NCBI RefSeq assembly: GCF_000166055.1
Contig: NC_014664.1
Span: 3,441,501 to 3,505,500 of the forward strand
Length of the DNA stretch: 64,000 nt
Origin: Rhodomicrobium vannielii ATCC 17100
Lineage (GTDB): Bacteria > Pseudomonadota > Alphaproteobacteria > Rhizobiales > Rhodomicrobiaceae
Reading direction: 5' to 3'
The notes under the pieces are model-generated. The model worked only from the letters and a program-made list of their open reading frames with translations, had not been told where the DNA came from and did not search any database. Shown here piece by piece: positions 51,930 through 60,429 of this stretch; position 1 is the first letter of the stretch; every line of letters starts with the position of its first letter. A program made the translations under genes and the position numbers.

Positions 51930-53006
51930 TTAGCGTCGGCTCTCGGCCGTCACGCGCTCAAGGTATGCGCTCACCCGTGCAATAGCATAGCACAGGCTCC
52001 AAAAGACAAGTGCTGCGAAAGCGTAGCCTGTTAAGGTTGTCGTCGATGCCGACCATGCCGGATCGGCGGCGGCGAGTTGTATCATGCCGAGGAAGTCAAA
52101 TAATCCAATGACTAGGACGAGCGTCGTGTCTTTCAAAAGGCCGATGAACGTGCCCGCAATACCCGGCAGCGCGCTACGAATTGCCTGTGGAAGAATAACG
52201 AGCGCGAGGATTTGTGAATAGCGCAAACCCAGCGCTCGCCCTGCTGTCACCTGATTTTCGGGAACGCTCTGCAATCCGCCGCGAATCACCTCCGCCATAT
52301 AGGCGCTCGCGAACACGGCAATGGCGAACAGGGCGCGCGCCGGCTTGTTGACGCTCGCTCCTTCGGGGAGAAAGAGCGGCAGCATCACAGCCGCCATGAA
52401 CAACACGGTAACGAGCGGCACGCCGCGCCAGAATTCGATGAAGCAGATCGCCAGCCATCGCGGCACGGGCCAGCTCGACCGCCGCATCAGCGCGAGCACG
52501 ATGCCGAGCGGCAGCGACGCCGCGATCCCGGTGTAGGAGACGAGCAGCGTCAGCGTCAAACCGCCCCACACGTCGGTCGAGACGGGGGCCAGCAGGACGC
52601 CATCGCCCGCGACGAGCAGGAACGCGAGCGGCAACCCGAGCACCACAGCGGCGGCGAAACCGGCCAGTCCGAAGCGGCGGCGCGCGAGGAAAGCCGCGAG
52701 TAACAGCGCGGGCGGAAGCAGCATCGCGGCGGCGGCGCGCCAAAGCTCATCATCGGGATAACGGCCGAACACGAACTGCTTCAGCTTCGCGGCGACGAAC
52801 GGCCAGCATGCGCCTTCGGTAGCTCGGCAGGCCGAGACATCGCCGCTCCACGCCGCGCCGAATACCAGGAACGACAGCGCGCCATAAGCCACGAAGGCCA
52901 GCGCCACGCCGAGCGTGAGCGTCACGGCGGCGTTGACCGCGCGCCCGAGCAGTCGGCGAAACGCTGGCGTAGTGGCGGAGAAAGGCAGCGCGTCCGAAGT
53001 CGTCAT
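51930..53006 (-). CDS. aapM: General L-amino acid ABC transporter permease AapM
   Basis: 358 residues from ATG at 53006, overlapping the aapQ stop (ATGA). Six to eight membrane segments; the permease loop is at FIEFWRGVPLVTVLF and ASAYMAEVIRGGLQSVPENQ, with GLLKDTTLVLVIGLFDFLGM. AapM pairs with AapQ to form the channel for polar amino acids. Length and hydrophobicity are typical. Confidence 0.9.
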   Translation of the reverse strand: MTTSDALPFSATTPAFRRLLGRAVNAAVTLTLGVALAFVAYGALSFLVFGAAWSGDVSACRATEGACWPFVAAKLKQFVFGRYPDDELWRAAAAMLLPPALLLAAFLARRRFGLAGFAAAVVLGLPLAFLLVAGDGVLLAPVSTDVWGGLTLTLLVSYTGIAASLPLGIVLALMRRSSWPVPRWLAICFIEFWRGVPLVTVLFMAAVMLPLFLPEGASVNKPARALFAIAVFASAYMAEVIRGGLQSVPENQVTAGRALGLRYSQILALVILPQAIRSALPGIAGTFIGLLKDTTLVLVIGLFDFLGMIQLAAADPAWSASTTTLTGYAFAALVFWSLCYAIARVSAYLERVTAESRR

Positions 53007-54076
53007 GCGCGCACCCTCGCGTTCTGCCAGTTGAGAAGCGCGGCCGTGGCGAGCGACAGCGTGAGATAGACACCCATGGTCAACGCCATGATCTCCACCG
53101 CCTGCCCCGTCTGCGCGAGCGTCGTTCCAGCGAAGATAGACACGAGGTCGGGATAGGCGATGGCGACGGCGAGCGAGGAATTCTTGGTGAGGTTCAGATA
53201 TTGGCTCGTGAGCGGCGGCACAACGAGGCGCAGCGCTTGCGGAAGGACGACGAAGCGCATCGCCTGCAAGCCGGTCAGCCCGAGCGCGGCGGCGGCTTGT
53301 CCCTGTCCGCGCGCGACCGATTGTATGCCTGCGCGCACGATCTCGGCGATATAGGCGGCCGTGTAAATCGCGAGCGCGGCGACGAGCGCGACGAATTCGG
53401 GGATGAGACGCAGGCCACCCGAGACCGAAAGCCCGCGCGCTTCTGGCCAGACGATGTGCGTCATCGCGAGCGCCGAGACCAGCGCGACCGCCGCGCCCAC
53501 GCCCGCGAAAATCCGCCACCGCGATTTCAAAGCCAGCGCCGCAGCCAGGAGTGCAAGCGCCGCGAGTACGAGCCAGCCGCCGCCTGCTGGATCGGGCAAG
53601 AACAGCCCGCGATTGTTGAGGATCACGCCGCCAAGCTCGAAGCTCTGGCGCGGCGGAGGCAACTGGCGCAACACCCCGAAGTAAAAGAAGAACAAGAGCA
53701 GCAGCAGCGGCAGATTACGGAACAGCTCCACATATCCCGCCGCGACCGCGCGAAGCAGCCTGTTCGGTGCGAGCCGCGCAACGCCCACGCTGAAGCCGAT
53801 GACCGTCGCAAGCGCGATCCCGATGGCCGCAACCAGCAGCGTATTGAGCAGGCCGACCATGAACGCGCGGCCATAGGTGGACTTTTCGTCGAACGGGATC
53901 AGCGTTTGCAGCACGCTGAAGCCCGCTGGCTCCGACAGGAAGCCGAGGCCGAAATGCACGGGCAGCCGCCCGATGTTCGTCCACGCGGTGAAGACGAGCC
54001 ATCCGGCAAGCGCCGCCACCGCGGCAAGGAGCGCGGCCTGTATCCAGAAGCGTGCCGCGCGTCCCGTTTCTTCCAT
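53003..54076 (-). CDS. aapQ: General L-amino acid ABC transporter permease AapQ
   Basis: 357 residues. Membrane segments begin at WIQAALLAAVAALAGWLVFT; family text includes STYGRAFMVGLLNTLLVAAI, YVELFRNLPLLLLLFFFYFG and YIAEIVRAGIQSVARGQGQA (the loop that docks the ATPase). It lies 14 bases after aapJ. No ATPase gene follows in the window, so energy coupling must come from elsewhere. Confidence 0.91.
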   Translation of the reverse strand: MEETGRAARFWIQAALLAAVAALAGWLVFTAWTNIGRLPVHFGLGFLSEPAGFSVLQTLIPFDEKSTYGRAFMVGLLNTLLVAAIGIALATVIGFSVGVARLAPNRLLRAVAAGYVELFRNLPLLLLLFFFYFGVLRQLPPPRQSFELGGVILNNRGLFLPDPAGGGWLVLAALALLAAALALKSRWRIFAGVGAAVALVSALAMTHIVWPEARGLSVSGGLRLIPEFVALVAALAIYTAAYIAEIVRAGIQSVARGQGQAAAALGLTGLQAMRFVVLPQALRLVVPPLTSQYLNLTKNSSLAVAIAYPDLVSIFAGTTLAQTGQAVEIMALTMGVYLTLSLATAALLNWQNARVRA

Positions 54077-54090
54077 ATGGCCTCGGATGG

Positions 54091-55107
54091 TTAGCGCACC
54101 GGCGGCGCGAACAGGATGCCGCCGTTGTTCCAGAGCTTGTTCAAGCCGCGCTCGATCTTGAGCGGGCTTTGCTGGCCGAGATTGCGGTCGAAAATCTCGC
54201 CGTAATTGCCGACCGCGCGGATGGCCTTCAGCGCCCAGTCCTTGTCGAGACCGAGCGCCCTGCCGTAATCGCTCTCCGCGCCGAGCAGCCGCCGCACGCC
54301 GGGAGCGGCGTCAGTGCGGGAAAGCTTGTCCGCATTGGCCTTCGTCACCGCGAGTTCTTCCGCATTGATGAGCGCGAACAGCGTCCAGCGCACGAGACTT
54401 TCCCATTGCGGGTCGTTCTGGCGCACAGCGGGGGCGAGCGGCTCCTTCGAAATGAGGTCCGGCAGAATTACGTGCTCGTCGGGCTGCGCGAGTTTGACAC
54501 GCTGCGCCGACAGGCTCGACGCATCGGTGGAATACACGTCGCAGCGCTCTGCCTCATAGGCTTTGAGCGCCTCGTCCGACTTTTCGAACGCCACAATTCT
54601 GTAGGGCATGGAGCGCGAGCGGAAGAAATCCGCGATGTTGAGTTCGGTCGTCGTGCCCGTGTTGGTGCAGACCTCCGCGCCGGAGAGTTCGAGCGCGCTT
54701 TGCACTTCGAGCTTCTTGCGCACCATCAGGCCCTGACCGTCGTGATAGATCACGCCGACAAAACTGATGCCGAGCGCCGTGTCGTTCTGCATCGTCCAGG
54801 TGGAGACGCGCGACAGCACGTCAATCTCGCCCGACTGAAGTGCCGTGAAGCGCTGCTTCGAGGACAGCGGCACGAAATTCACCTTCGATGGGTCGTCGAA
54901 AATGGCGGCGGCGACCGCGCGGCAGAAATCGACATCGAGGCCCGCCCAGTTGCCGCTCGCGTCCGCCGACGAGAAGCCCGCGAGCCCCTGCGTGACGCCG
55001 CAATTCAGCTTGCCCCGCGCCTTGACGTCGTCGAGCGTGCCCGCGCGCGCGCCTGCGCAGAAAAGCATGAGGGCAAGAGCGCAATATAGAGTTCCGTAGC
55101 GCTTCAT
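54091..55107 (-). CDS. aapJ: Amino acid ABC transporter substrate-binding protein AapJ
   Basis: 338 residues. A signal peptide (LYCALALMLFCAGARAGTLD) precedes the periplasmic binding fold: RGKLNCGVTQGLAGFSSADA, NWAGLDVDFCRAVAAAIFDD, EVCTNTGTTTELNIADFFRS and ISKEPLAPAVRQNDPQW. It captures amino acids for AapQM. First gene of the aapJQM unit and divergent from metC. Confidence 0.93.
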   Translation of the reverse strand: MKRYGTLYCALALMLFCAGARAGTLDDVKARGKLNCGVTQGLAGFSSADASGNWAGLDVDFCRAVAAAIFDDPSKVNFVPLSSKQRFTALQSGEIDVLSRVSTWTMQNDTALGISFVGVIYHDGQGLMVRKKLEVQSALELSGAEVCTNTGTTTELNIADFFRSRSMPYRIVAFEKSDEALKAYEAERCDVYSTDASSLSAQRVKLAQPDEHVILPDLISKEPLAPAVRQNDPQWESLVRWTLFALINAEELAVTKANADKLSRTDAAPGVRRLLGAESDYGRALGLDKDWALKAIRAVGNYGEIFDRNLGQQSPLKIERGLNKLWNNGGILFAPPVR

Positions 55108-55252
55108 CCTGTCTCCTGGTTCGAGCTCCCTGCGGGGTTTCGGTCAGGCTGATGTCCTTGACTTGGCAGCATTAAGGCAAAACACGGGCGGTGCGTAACT
55201 TGACGCTCCATCGGAATGGTGTGAACAAAGGACTTTGGCGACGCGAGGCGAC

Positions 55253-56431
55253 ATGACAGGCGAACACGGAAGCGACGAGGATATTTCCGTCGAGACGCAG
55301 GCGACGCAGCTTGGCCGCGACCCGCAGCGCTATTTCGGCTTCGTGAACATGCCCGTCTATCGCGGCTCGACCGTGCTCTATCCGAACGCCGAAAGCCTCG
55401 AATTGCACGACATTCCCTATACTTACGGGCGTCCGTCGAACCCGACAACCCGCGCGCTCGAAGAGGCGCTGGCGAAGCTCGAAGGCGGCGCCAGAACCTT
55501 CCTCGCGCCGTCCGGCCTGTCCGCCGTGTCGACGCTGCTGCTCGCCTTCGCGGAAGCCGGCGGGCATATCCTCATCACCGACAGCGTCTATTTCCCGACG
55601 CGGCGCTTCGCGGGCAAGGTGCTGAAGCGGCTCGGCGTGGATGTGGAGTATTACGATCCGCTGATCGGCGGCGGGATCGCGTCGCTGATCCGGCCAAACA
55701 CGAAGCTCGTCTTCACCGAATCGCCCGGCTCGCAGACCTTCGAGGTGCAGGACATCCCCGCCATCTGCGCCGCCGCGCGCGGGCGGAATGTGCCTGTCGC
55801 AATCGACAATACATGGGCGACGCCGATTTTTTTCCGCGCCTTCGACCACGGCGTGAACATCTCGGTGCAGGCGGCGACGAAATACATTGTCGGCCACGCG
55901 GACGCACTGCTCGGCTCGATTACATGCGACGCAGCGACGGCTCCGGTGGTGGCCGCCACGCATGAGGCGCTCGGACTCTGCGTGAACGGCGAGGACGCAT
56001 TCCTCGCGCTGCGCGGGCTTCGCACGCTCCCGGTGCGGCTGAAGCAGCATCAAGCCTCCGCGCTCGCGATGGCCGAATGGCTGGCGGCGCGCCCCGAAGT
56101 TGCCCGCGTCATCCATCCGGCGCTGCCCGACTGTCCCGGCCACGACCTCTGGAAGCGCGACTTCCTCGGATCGAGCGGGCTGTTCACCATCGTCTTGAAG
56201 CCGCAGCCGAAGGAAGCCGTGCGGCGCTTCCTCAATGCGCTTCGCCTTTTCGGCATGGGCTATTCGTGGGGCGGCTACGAAAGCCTCATCGTGCCGTTCG
56301 ACTGCACGCACTCGCGCACGGCGACGAAATGGCAAGAAGGCGGCCCGGCGCTGCGCCTTCACATCGGCCTTGAAGACGTGAGCGACCTTAAGCGCGACCT
56401 CGAACGCGGCTTCGCGGCGCTGGCGGGCTGA
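55253..56431 (+). CDS. metC: Cystathionine beta-lyase
   Basis: 392 residues from ATG at 55253 with GAGGCG upstream. PLP-dependent Cys/Met metabolism text: VNMPVYRGSTVLYPNAE, YTYGRPSNPTTRALEEAL, APSGLSAVSTLLLAF, PVAIDNTWATPIFFRAFDHG, and the lysine in SVQAATKYIVGHAD that binds PLP. It splits cystathionine to homocysteine in methionine synthesis. It is divergent from aapJ with a 145-base gap that holds both promoters. Confidence 0.92.
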   Translation: MTGEHGSDEDISVETQATQLGRDPQRYFGFVNMPVYRGSTVLYPNAESLELHDIPYTYGRPSNPTTRALEEALAKLEGGARTFLAPSGLSAVSTLLLAFAEAGGHILITDSVYFPTRRFAGKVLKRLGVDVEYYDPLIGGGIASLIRPNTKLVFTESPGSQTFEVQDIPAICAAARGRNVPVAIDNTWATPIFFRAFDHGVNISVQAATKYIVGHADALLGSITCDAATAPVVAATHEALGLCVNGEDAFLALRGLRTLPVRLKQHQASALAMAEWLAARPEVARVIHPALPDCPGHDLWKRDFLGSSGLFTIVLKPQPKEAVRRFLNALRLFGMGYSWGGYESLIVPFDCTHSRTATKWQEGGPALRLHIGLEDVSDLKRDLERGFAALAG

Positions 56432-56446
56432 TCGCTCTACAGCCTT

Positions 56447-56493
56447 GTGCCGCAAAATCGGACGCGGTCGATTAACGCAAGCTGATCTAAGAG
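56447..56493. repeat. Dispersed intergenic repeat, copy C
   Basis: A looser match to copies A and B: AAATCGGACGCGGTCGATTA, then ACGCAAGCTGATCTAAGA. It lies between metC and recJ. The next 70 bases (to about 56560) may belong to the same repeat family, as reverse readings there resemble common Rhizobiales repeat translations. Confidence 0.5.
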
Positions 56494-56591
56494 AACAACC
56501 GTGGAAAACGGCCGCCGTTTTTGTTTCACGCCGGTTTCACGACGAACGAATCGGATACGCTCATGCTCCAAGTCAAGATGGAGCATTGCGA

Positions 56592-58421
56592 GTGCGTCCC
56601 CTGTCCCTGCCGTTACAGCAACCCCGCGCGCAATCGGCTTTCCTCGGCGTGGAGCGCTCGGCGCGCGGGCTGAAATGGATCGAGCGCCTCGCGCCACAGG
56701 ACGCCCACATCGCGGCGGCGATTGCGCAGCGCCATAACCTGCCCGAAATCGTTGGCCGCATCCTGGCCGCGCGCGGCGTCTCGCTCGACGAGGTGGCCGA
56801 CGTGCTCAACCCGACGTTGCGCGCGCTCTGCCCCGACCCGTCCACCTTCACCGACATGGACAAGGCCGCCGACCGCATCGCGCGCGCCATCGAAACTGGC
56901 GAGCGCATCGCCATCTTCGGCGACTACGACGTGGACGGCGCATCGTCCTCAGCGCTGCTGAAGCGTTTCCTCGCGTGGCACGGCCTCGACGCCCGCATCT
57001 ATATTCCCGACCGCATCACCGAGGGCTACGGCCCCAACGGCCCCGCCATCGCGCAGCTCATCGAAGACGGCGCGCAGCTCATCGTCACGGTGGACTGCGG
57101 CTCCACCAGCTTCGAGGCGCTGGACGTCGCGGCGAAGCGCGGTGTCGAGGTGGTTGTGGTGGACCATCATCAGGTGAACGAGGAACTCCCGGTCGCGCAT
57201 GCCGTGGTGAACCCGAACCGGCAGGATTGCTTGTCGGGGCAGGGGCACCTCTGCGCGGCGGGCGTGACCTTCCTTCTATGTGTCGCGGCCCAGCGGCGGC
57301 TTCGCGCGAAAGGCGCCTACGCGAAATCGCCCGCGCCGGACCTGCTCGGCTGGCTCGACATCGTTGCGCTGGCGACTGTGTGCGACGTGGTGCCGCTTTC
57401 TGGCGTGAACCGCGCCTTCGTGGTGCAGGGGCTCAAAGTGCTCCGCAATCGCCGCAATCCGGGCCTCCGCGCGCTCGCCGACGCGGCGGGCGTGAACAAG
57501 CCGCCGTCACCCTATACGCTCGGCTTCGTGCTCGGGCCGCGCATCAACGCAGGCGGCCGCATCGGCGACGCGAGCCTTGGCGCGCGGCTGCTGGCCTCCG
57601 AGGACGATATCGAGACGCGCCGCATCGCCGAGACGCTCGACCGGCTCAACCGCGAGCGCCGCGAGATCGAGATAAAGACGGTCGAGGAGGCCGCCGCATG
57701 GGCCGACCGCACGCTGATGGAAGACCCGTCCGCGCCGATCATCATCGCTGGTTCGCCCAGCTGGCATAAGGGGCTTGTCGGGCTTGCCGCGAGCCGCCTC
57801 ACCGAACGGTTTCAGCGACCCTGCCTCATCTTCTCGCAGGACGACGACGCGGGCGAGTCCACCGGCTCCGCGCGTTCGGTGTCGGGCGTCGACATCGGCG
57901 CAGCCGTACGCGGTGCCGTGGAAGCGGGCGTCGCGAAGAAGGGCGGCGGCCACACCATGGCGGCGGGCATCACAGTTGACACGGCGCGGCTGCACGAACT
58001 GGCGGCCTTTCTGCGCGCGGCGCTCGACCCCGCCTATCGCGTCGCAAGCGCTGCTCCCGAGTTAGCCATCGACGGCGTGCTGAAGCCCCGCGCGGCGACG
58101 CTCGATTTCTGCGCGCAGCTTGAGGCGGCTGGGCCATACGGGCAGGGCAATCCCGCCCCGCGTTTCAGCCTCGCCTCCGTTCGGCCGACCATGATCAAGG
58201 AGATATCGGGCGGCCATCTGCGTCTTGCGCTTCAGGACGTCGACGGTAGCCAGATCAGCGCTGTCGCCTTCCGCGCGGCGCAAACGGAGATCGGCGCGGC
58301 GCTCGCCGCCGGTCGTGACCTCGCCTGCCACGTGGCGGGCCGCATCGAGCGCGACGAGTGGGGCGGCAAGAGCCGCATCGAGTTCCACATCGAGGACGTC
58401 GCGCCCGCGAACGCCCGATAG
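56592..58421 (+). CDS. recJ: Single-stranded-DNA exonuclease RecJ
   Basis: 609 residues. I chose a GTG at 56592 because GGAG lies nine bases upstream and the product then begins just before the family start FLGVERSARGLKWIERL. DHH domain: IAIFGDYDVDGASSSALLKR (motif I), VTVDCGS (motif II), VVVVDHHQVNEELP (DHH), and the DHHA1 region with GGGHTMAAGITVD. RecJ degrades single-stranded DNA 5' to 3' in repair. The frame is open upstream to 56445 but that part looks like repeat sequence. Confidence 0.93.
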   Translation: MRPLSLPLQQPRAQSAFLGVERSARGLKWIERLAPQDAHIAAAIAQRHNLPEIVGRILAARGVSLDEVADVLNPTLRALCPDPSTFTDMDKAADRIARAIETGERIAIFGDYDVDGASSSALLKRFLAWHGLDARIYIPDRITEGYGPNGPAIAQLIEDGAQLIVTVDCGSTSFEALDVAAKRGVEVVVVDHHQVNEELPVAHAVVNPNRQDCLSGQGHLCAAGVTFLLCVAAQRRLRAKGAYAKSPAPDLLGWLDIVALATVCDVVPLSGVNRAFVVQGLKVLRNRRNPGLRALADAAGVNKPPSPYTLGFVLGPRINAGGRIGDASLGARLLASEDDIETRRIAETLDRLNRERREIEIKTVEEAAAWADRTLMEDPSAPIIIAGSPSWHKGLVGLAASRLTERFQRPCLIFSQDDDAGESTGSARSVSGVDIGAAVRGAVEAGVAKKGGGHTMAAGITVDTARLHELAAFLRAALDPAYRVASAAPELAIDGVLKPRAATLDFCAQLEAAGPYGQGNPAPRFSLASVRPTMIKEISGGHLRLALQDVDGSQISAVAFRAAQTEIGAALAAGRDLACHVAGRIERDEWGGKSRIEFHIEDVAPANAR

Positions 58422-58672
58422 CGCATACTCCGATTGCATACCGCCGCAATCTGAGCGGCGCTTTCCTCCCATCGCGAGAAACCGCTTTCTCGCCGCGAGC
58501 CGGCTATCCGCTTCTTGAGCGGGCTGCGCCGCTCGTCGCGAGGTGATTCGATAACCCAAGCTTCCAACACTGCCGCGTTCGCCCATGCGCGGACTAAAAA
58601 TCGCTTCGCCGGTACAATTTCAGATTGCGTAAAAATGATTATCACAAATCTATGGTAGTATTTCTCATTACG

Positions 58673-58717
58673 CTATGTTGCCCCCGTTTGTAATTTTGTT
58701 GCGATACTGCAACATAG
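58673..58717. promoter_or_regulatory. Nested inverted repeats upstream of pioA
   Basis: CTATGTTGC (58673-58681) is the exact inverse of GCAACATAG (58709-58717). Inside, TGTTGC (58697-58702) also pairs with GCAACA (58709-58714). The two left arms compete for one right arm, an arrangement suited to a regulator with two sites. Confidence 0.5.
58699..58712 (+). promoter_or_regulatory. FixK-type box of the pio operon
   Basis: TTGC-GATACT-GCAA fits the TTG(A/C)-N6-(T/G)CAA pattern of FixK2-type CRP/FNR regulators. A -10-like TATAAC stands at 58733-58738; with a start near 58745 the box is centred close to -40, the normal place for an activator that replaces the -35. In Rhodopseudomonas palustris TIE-1 the pio genes are known to be controlled by FixK. 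Confidence 0.6.
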
Positions 58718-58888
58718 GCTCCGCCTTTTATTTATAACCGTTCCAACGTCTAAAGAACGAGCGAAAGCCTTCTTGCGTATATGATTGCTCCTTCGTAATA
58801 ATCTGACTTGCGCGCGCAATATACAAGCGACAACGGGCCGCTTCTCAATCCGGTCCGCGCGTGCAGAAATGGGCAAGGAGGGGGCGTA

Positions 58889-60319
58889 ATGTTTTTCTCT
58901 ATTTTGGCCGGCTCTTCGAGTGGAGAGCCGGAGCGGGGGCGTTTGCGCCTTCCACTGCGAGCGATCTGGACCCTGCCGACAATAGGCTTTCTGATCGCAA
59001 TGACGGCCGGGCAGGCGACCGCCGGACAAACCGCTGCAATCGGTTCTGACGTCTTCGTGTATGCGATGCAGGCTCAAGCGGGCGAAAAGCCGCTTCCGGC
59101 CGGACACCCCGACGTTTCGAGCATGGAGTCTGCAGGTGGCGCTCACGGCGCAAAAAGCGCTCACAGCGGGAAGAGCGCTCACAGCGCAAAAAGCCCGCAC
59201 GGGGGCATGGGCGCGAGCCCGCACGCAGGTCTGCCTTCGTCGAAGGCGAGCCCCGCGAAAGCGCTTCTCAATCATGCGCTGTTTACGCCGGAAGCCGGCC
59301 TCGTCGGTGGCTCTCAACGGTCCAGCAGCAACGCCGATGCCGAGACCGAGCATCTGATCATGGTTGCGGAATCTGTCCCGGCCGCCAAGGCGCCAGCGCC
59401 TGGGGGCAAGGCGAAGGCCGCTGATGCCGCCGCCGACAGCAAGGCGAAGGTGGTCCGCCCCGCGCCCGACGATCCGGAAGGCCGGTATTATGTCGGCTCC
59501 GAGCCTTGCAAGGTCTGCCACGCCTATCTGTTCGACGAGTTCAAATTCACGGTGATGGGCCGCAACTTCGAGGCGGGCAAGGACACGCCCAAAGGCAAGA
59601 TGGACTGCGAAACCTGTCACGGCCCGGCCTCCGGTCACGTGAACGGTGGCGGCGGTCGTCTCGGCGGCGGCATCCGGTCGTTCCGGAAATCCGATCCGCG
59701 CACCTCAGTTGCCGACACAAACGGCGTCTGCTTGCAGTGCCACGAGAAGAACGACCGCACCTACTGGAAGGGCAGCACGCACGAGACGCGCGACGTCGCC
59801 TGCACCGACTGCCACACCGTCATGCGCAAGACCTCGCCGCGCTTCCAACTGGCGAAGGGCACCGTGCAGGACACTTGCTTCCAGTGCCACAAGGATCGCC
59901 GCGCGCAGAGCCTCCGCACCGCACACATGCCGATGATCGAGGGCAAGATCAGCTGCTCAAGCTGTCACAACCCGCACGGCAGCGCGTCGGAAACGGCGAT
60001 GCTCAAGGAAGCAACCGTCAACGACACCTGCTACCAGTGCCACGCCGACAAGCGCGGTCCGTTCTTGTTCGAGCATCCGCCGGTTCGTGAGAACTGCATG
60101 AACTGCCACGAACCGCATGGCTCGATGCACAACAGCCTGCTCGTGGTGTCTCGTCCGCGGCTCTGCCAGCGCTGCCATACGGCACCGCATGACGTCGCCA
60201 GCCTCGGACAGACCACCGTAACCAACAACAACCGCCGTATCGTCAGTCAGGCTTGTCAGAACTGCCACACCAACATCCACGGTTCGAACGCGCCATCCGG
60301 ATCGAGATGGCACCGGTAA
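58889..60319 (+). CDS. pioA: Decaheme c-type cytochrome PioA (MtrA family)
   Basis: 476 residues from ATG at 58889 with AAGGAGGGGG upstream. A signal/anchor segment (LPTIGFLIAMTAGQATAG) is followed by a His/Lys/Ser-rich linker and then ten C-x-x-C-H heme sites: CKVCH, CETCH, CLQCH, CTDCH, CFQCH, CSSCH, CYQCH, CMNCH, CQRCH, CQNCH. The end (NCHTNIHGSNAPSG) is typical of DmsE/MtrA/PioA. In the pio system it takes electrons from Fe(II) through the outer-membrane barrel PioB. The N-terminal extension with AHS/KS repeats before the hemes is longer than in MtrA, as known for PioA. Confidence 0.94.
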   Translation: MFFSILAGSSSGEPERGRLRLPLRAIWTLPTIGFLIAMTAGQATAGQTAAIGSDVFVYAMQAQAGEKPLPAGHPDVSSMESAGGAHGAKSAHSGKSAHSAKSPHGGMGASPHAGLPSSKASPAKALLNHALFTPEAGLVGGSQRSSSNADAETEHLIMVAESVPAAKAPAPGGKAKAADAAADSKAKVVRPAPDDPEGRYYVGSEPCKVCHAYLFDEFKFTVMGRNFEAGKDTPKGKMDCETCHGPASGHVNGGGGRLGGGIRSFRKSDPRTSVADTNGVCLQCHEKNDRTYWKGSTHETRDVACTDCHTVMRKTSPRFQLAKGTVQDTCFQCHKDRRAQSLRTAHMPMIEGKISCSSCHNPHGSASETAMLKEATVNDTCYQCHADKRGPFLFEHPPVRENCMNCHEPHGSMHNSLLVVSRPRLCQRCHTAPHDVASLGQTTVTNNNRRIVSQACQNCHTNIHGSNAPSGSRWHR

Positions 60320-60429
60320 TACAAAAAACGACTTAAAAACAAGAACCTGGCCGGTCTTTGGGCGGACCGGCCGGGAAAGGGCGGAGAGACGGATCAGGAG
60401 AGGCGCCTTGGGCGGCGCGGGAGGGGATT

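Larger units (their letters stand above)
58422..58888. promoter_or_regulatory. Control region upstream of pioABC
   Basis: No gene is present. Near the recJ end a CGCCGC/GCGGCG hairpin (58451-58472) may help end that message. From about 58630 the sequence becomes A/T-rich. It holds a FixK-type box, a likely -10 element and nested inverted repeats, listed separately. Confidence 0.65.

Noticed and set aside
56563-56673. Short Cys-rich protein (CECVPCPC) overlapping the recJ start
   Set aside because: It overlaps the recJ reading by about 80 bases, is only about 36 residues and lies in repeat-like sequence; it may be an accident.
58632-58650. Fur box upstream of pioA
   Set aside because: AAATGATTATCAC matches only part of the 19-base Fur site; too weak to call.
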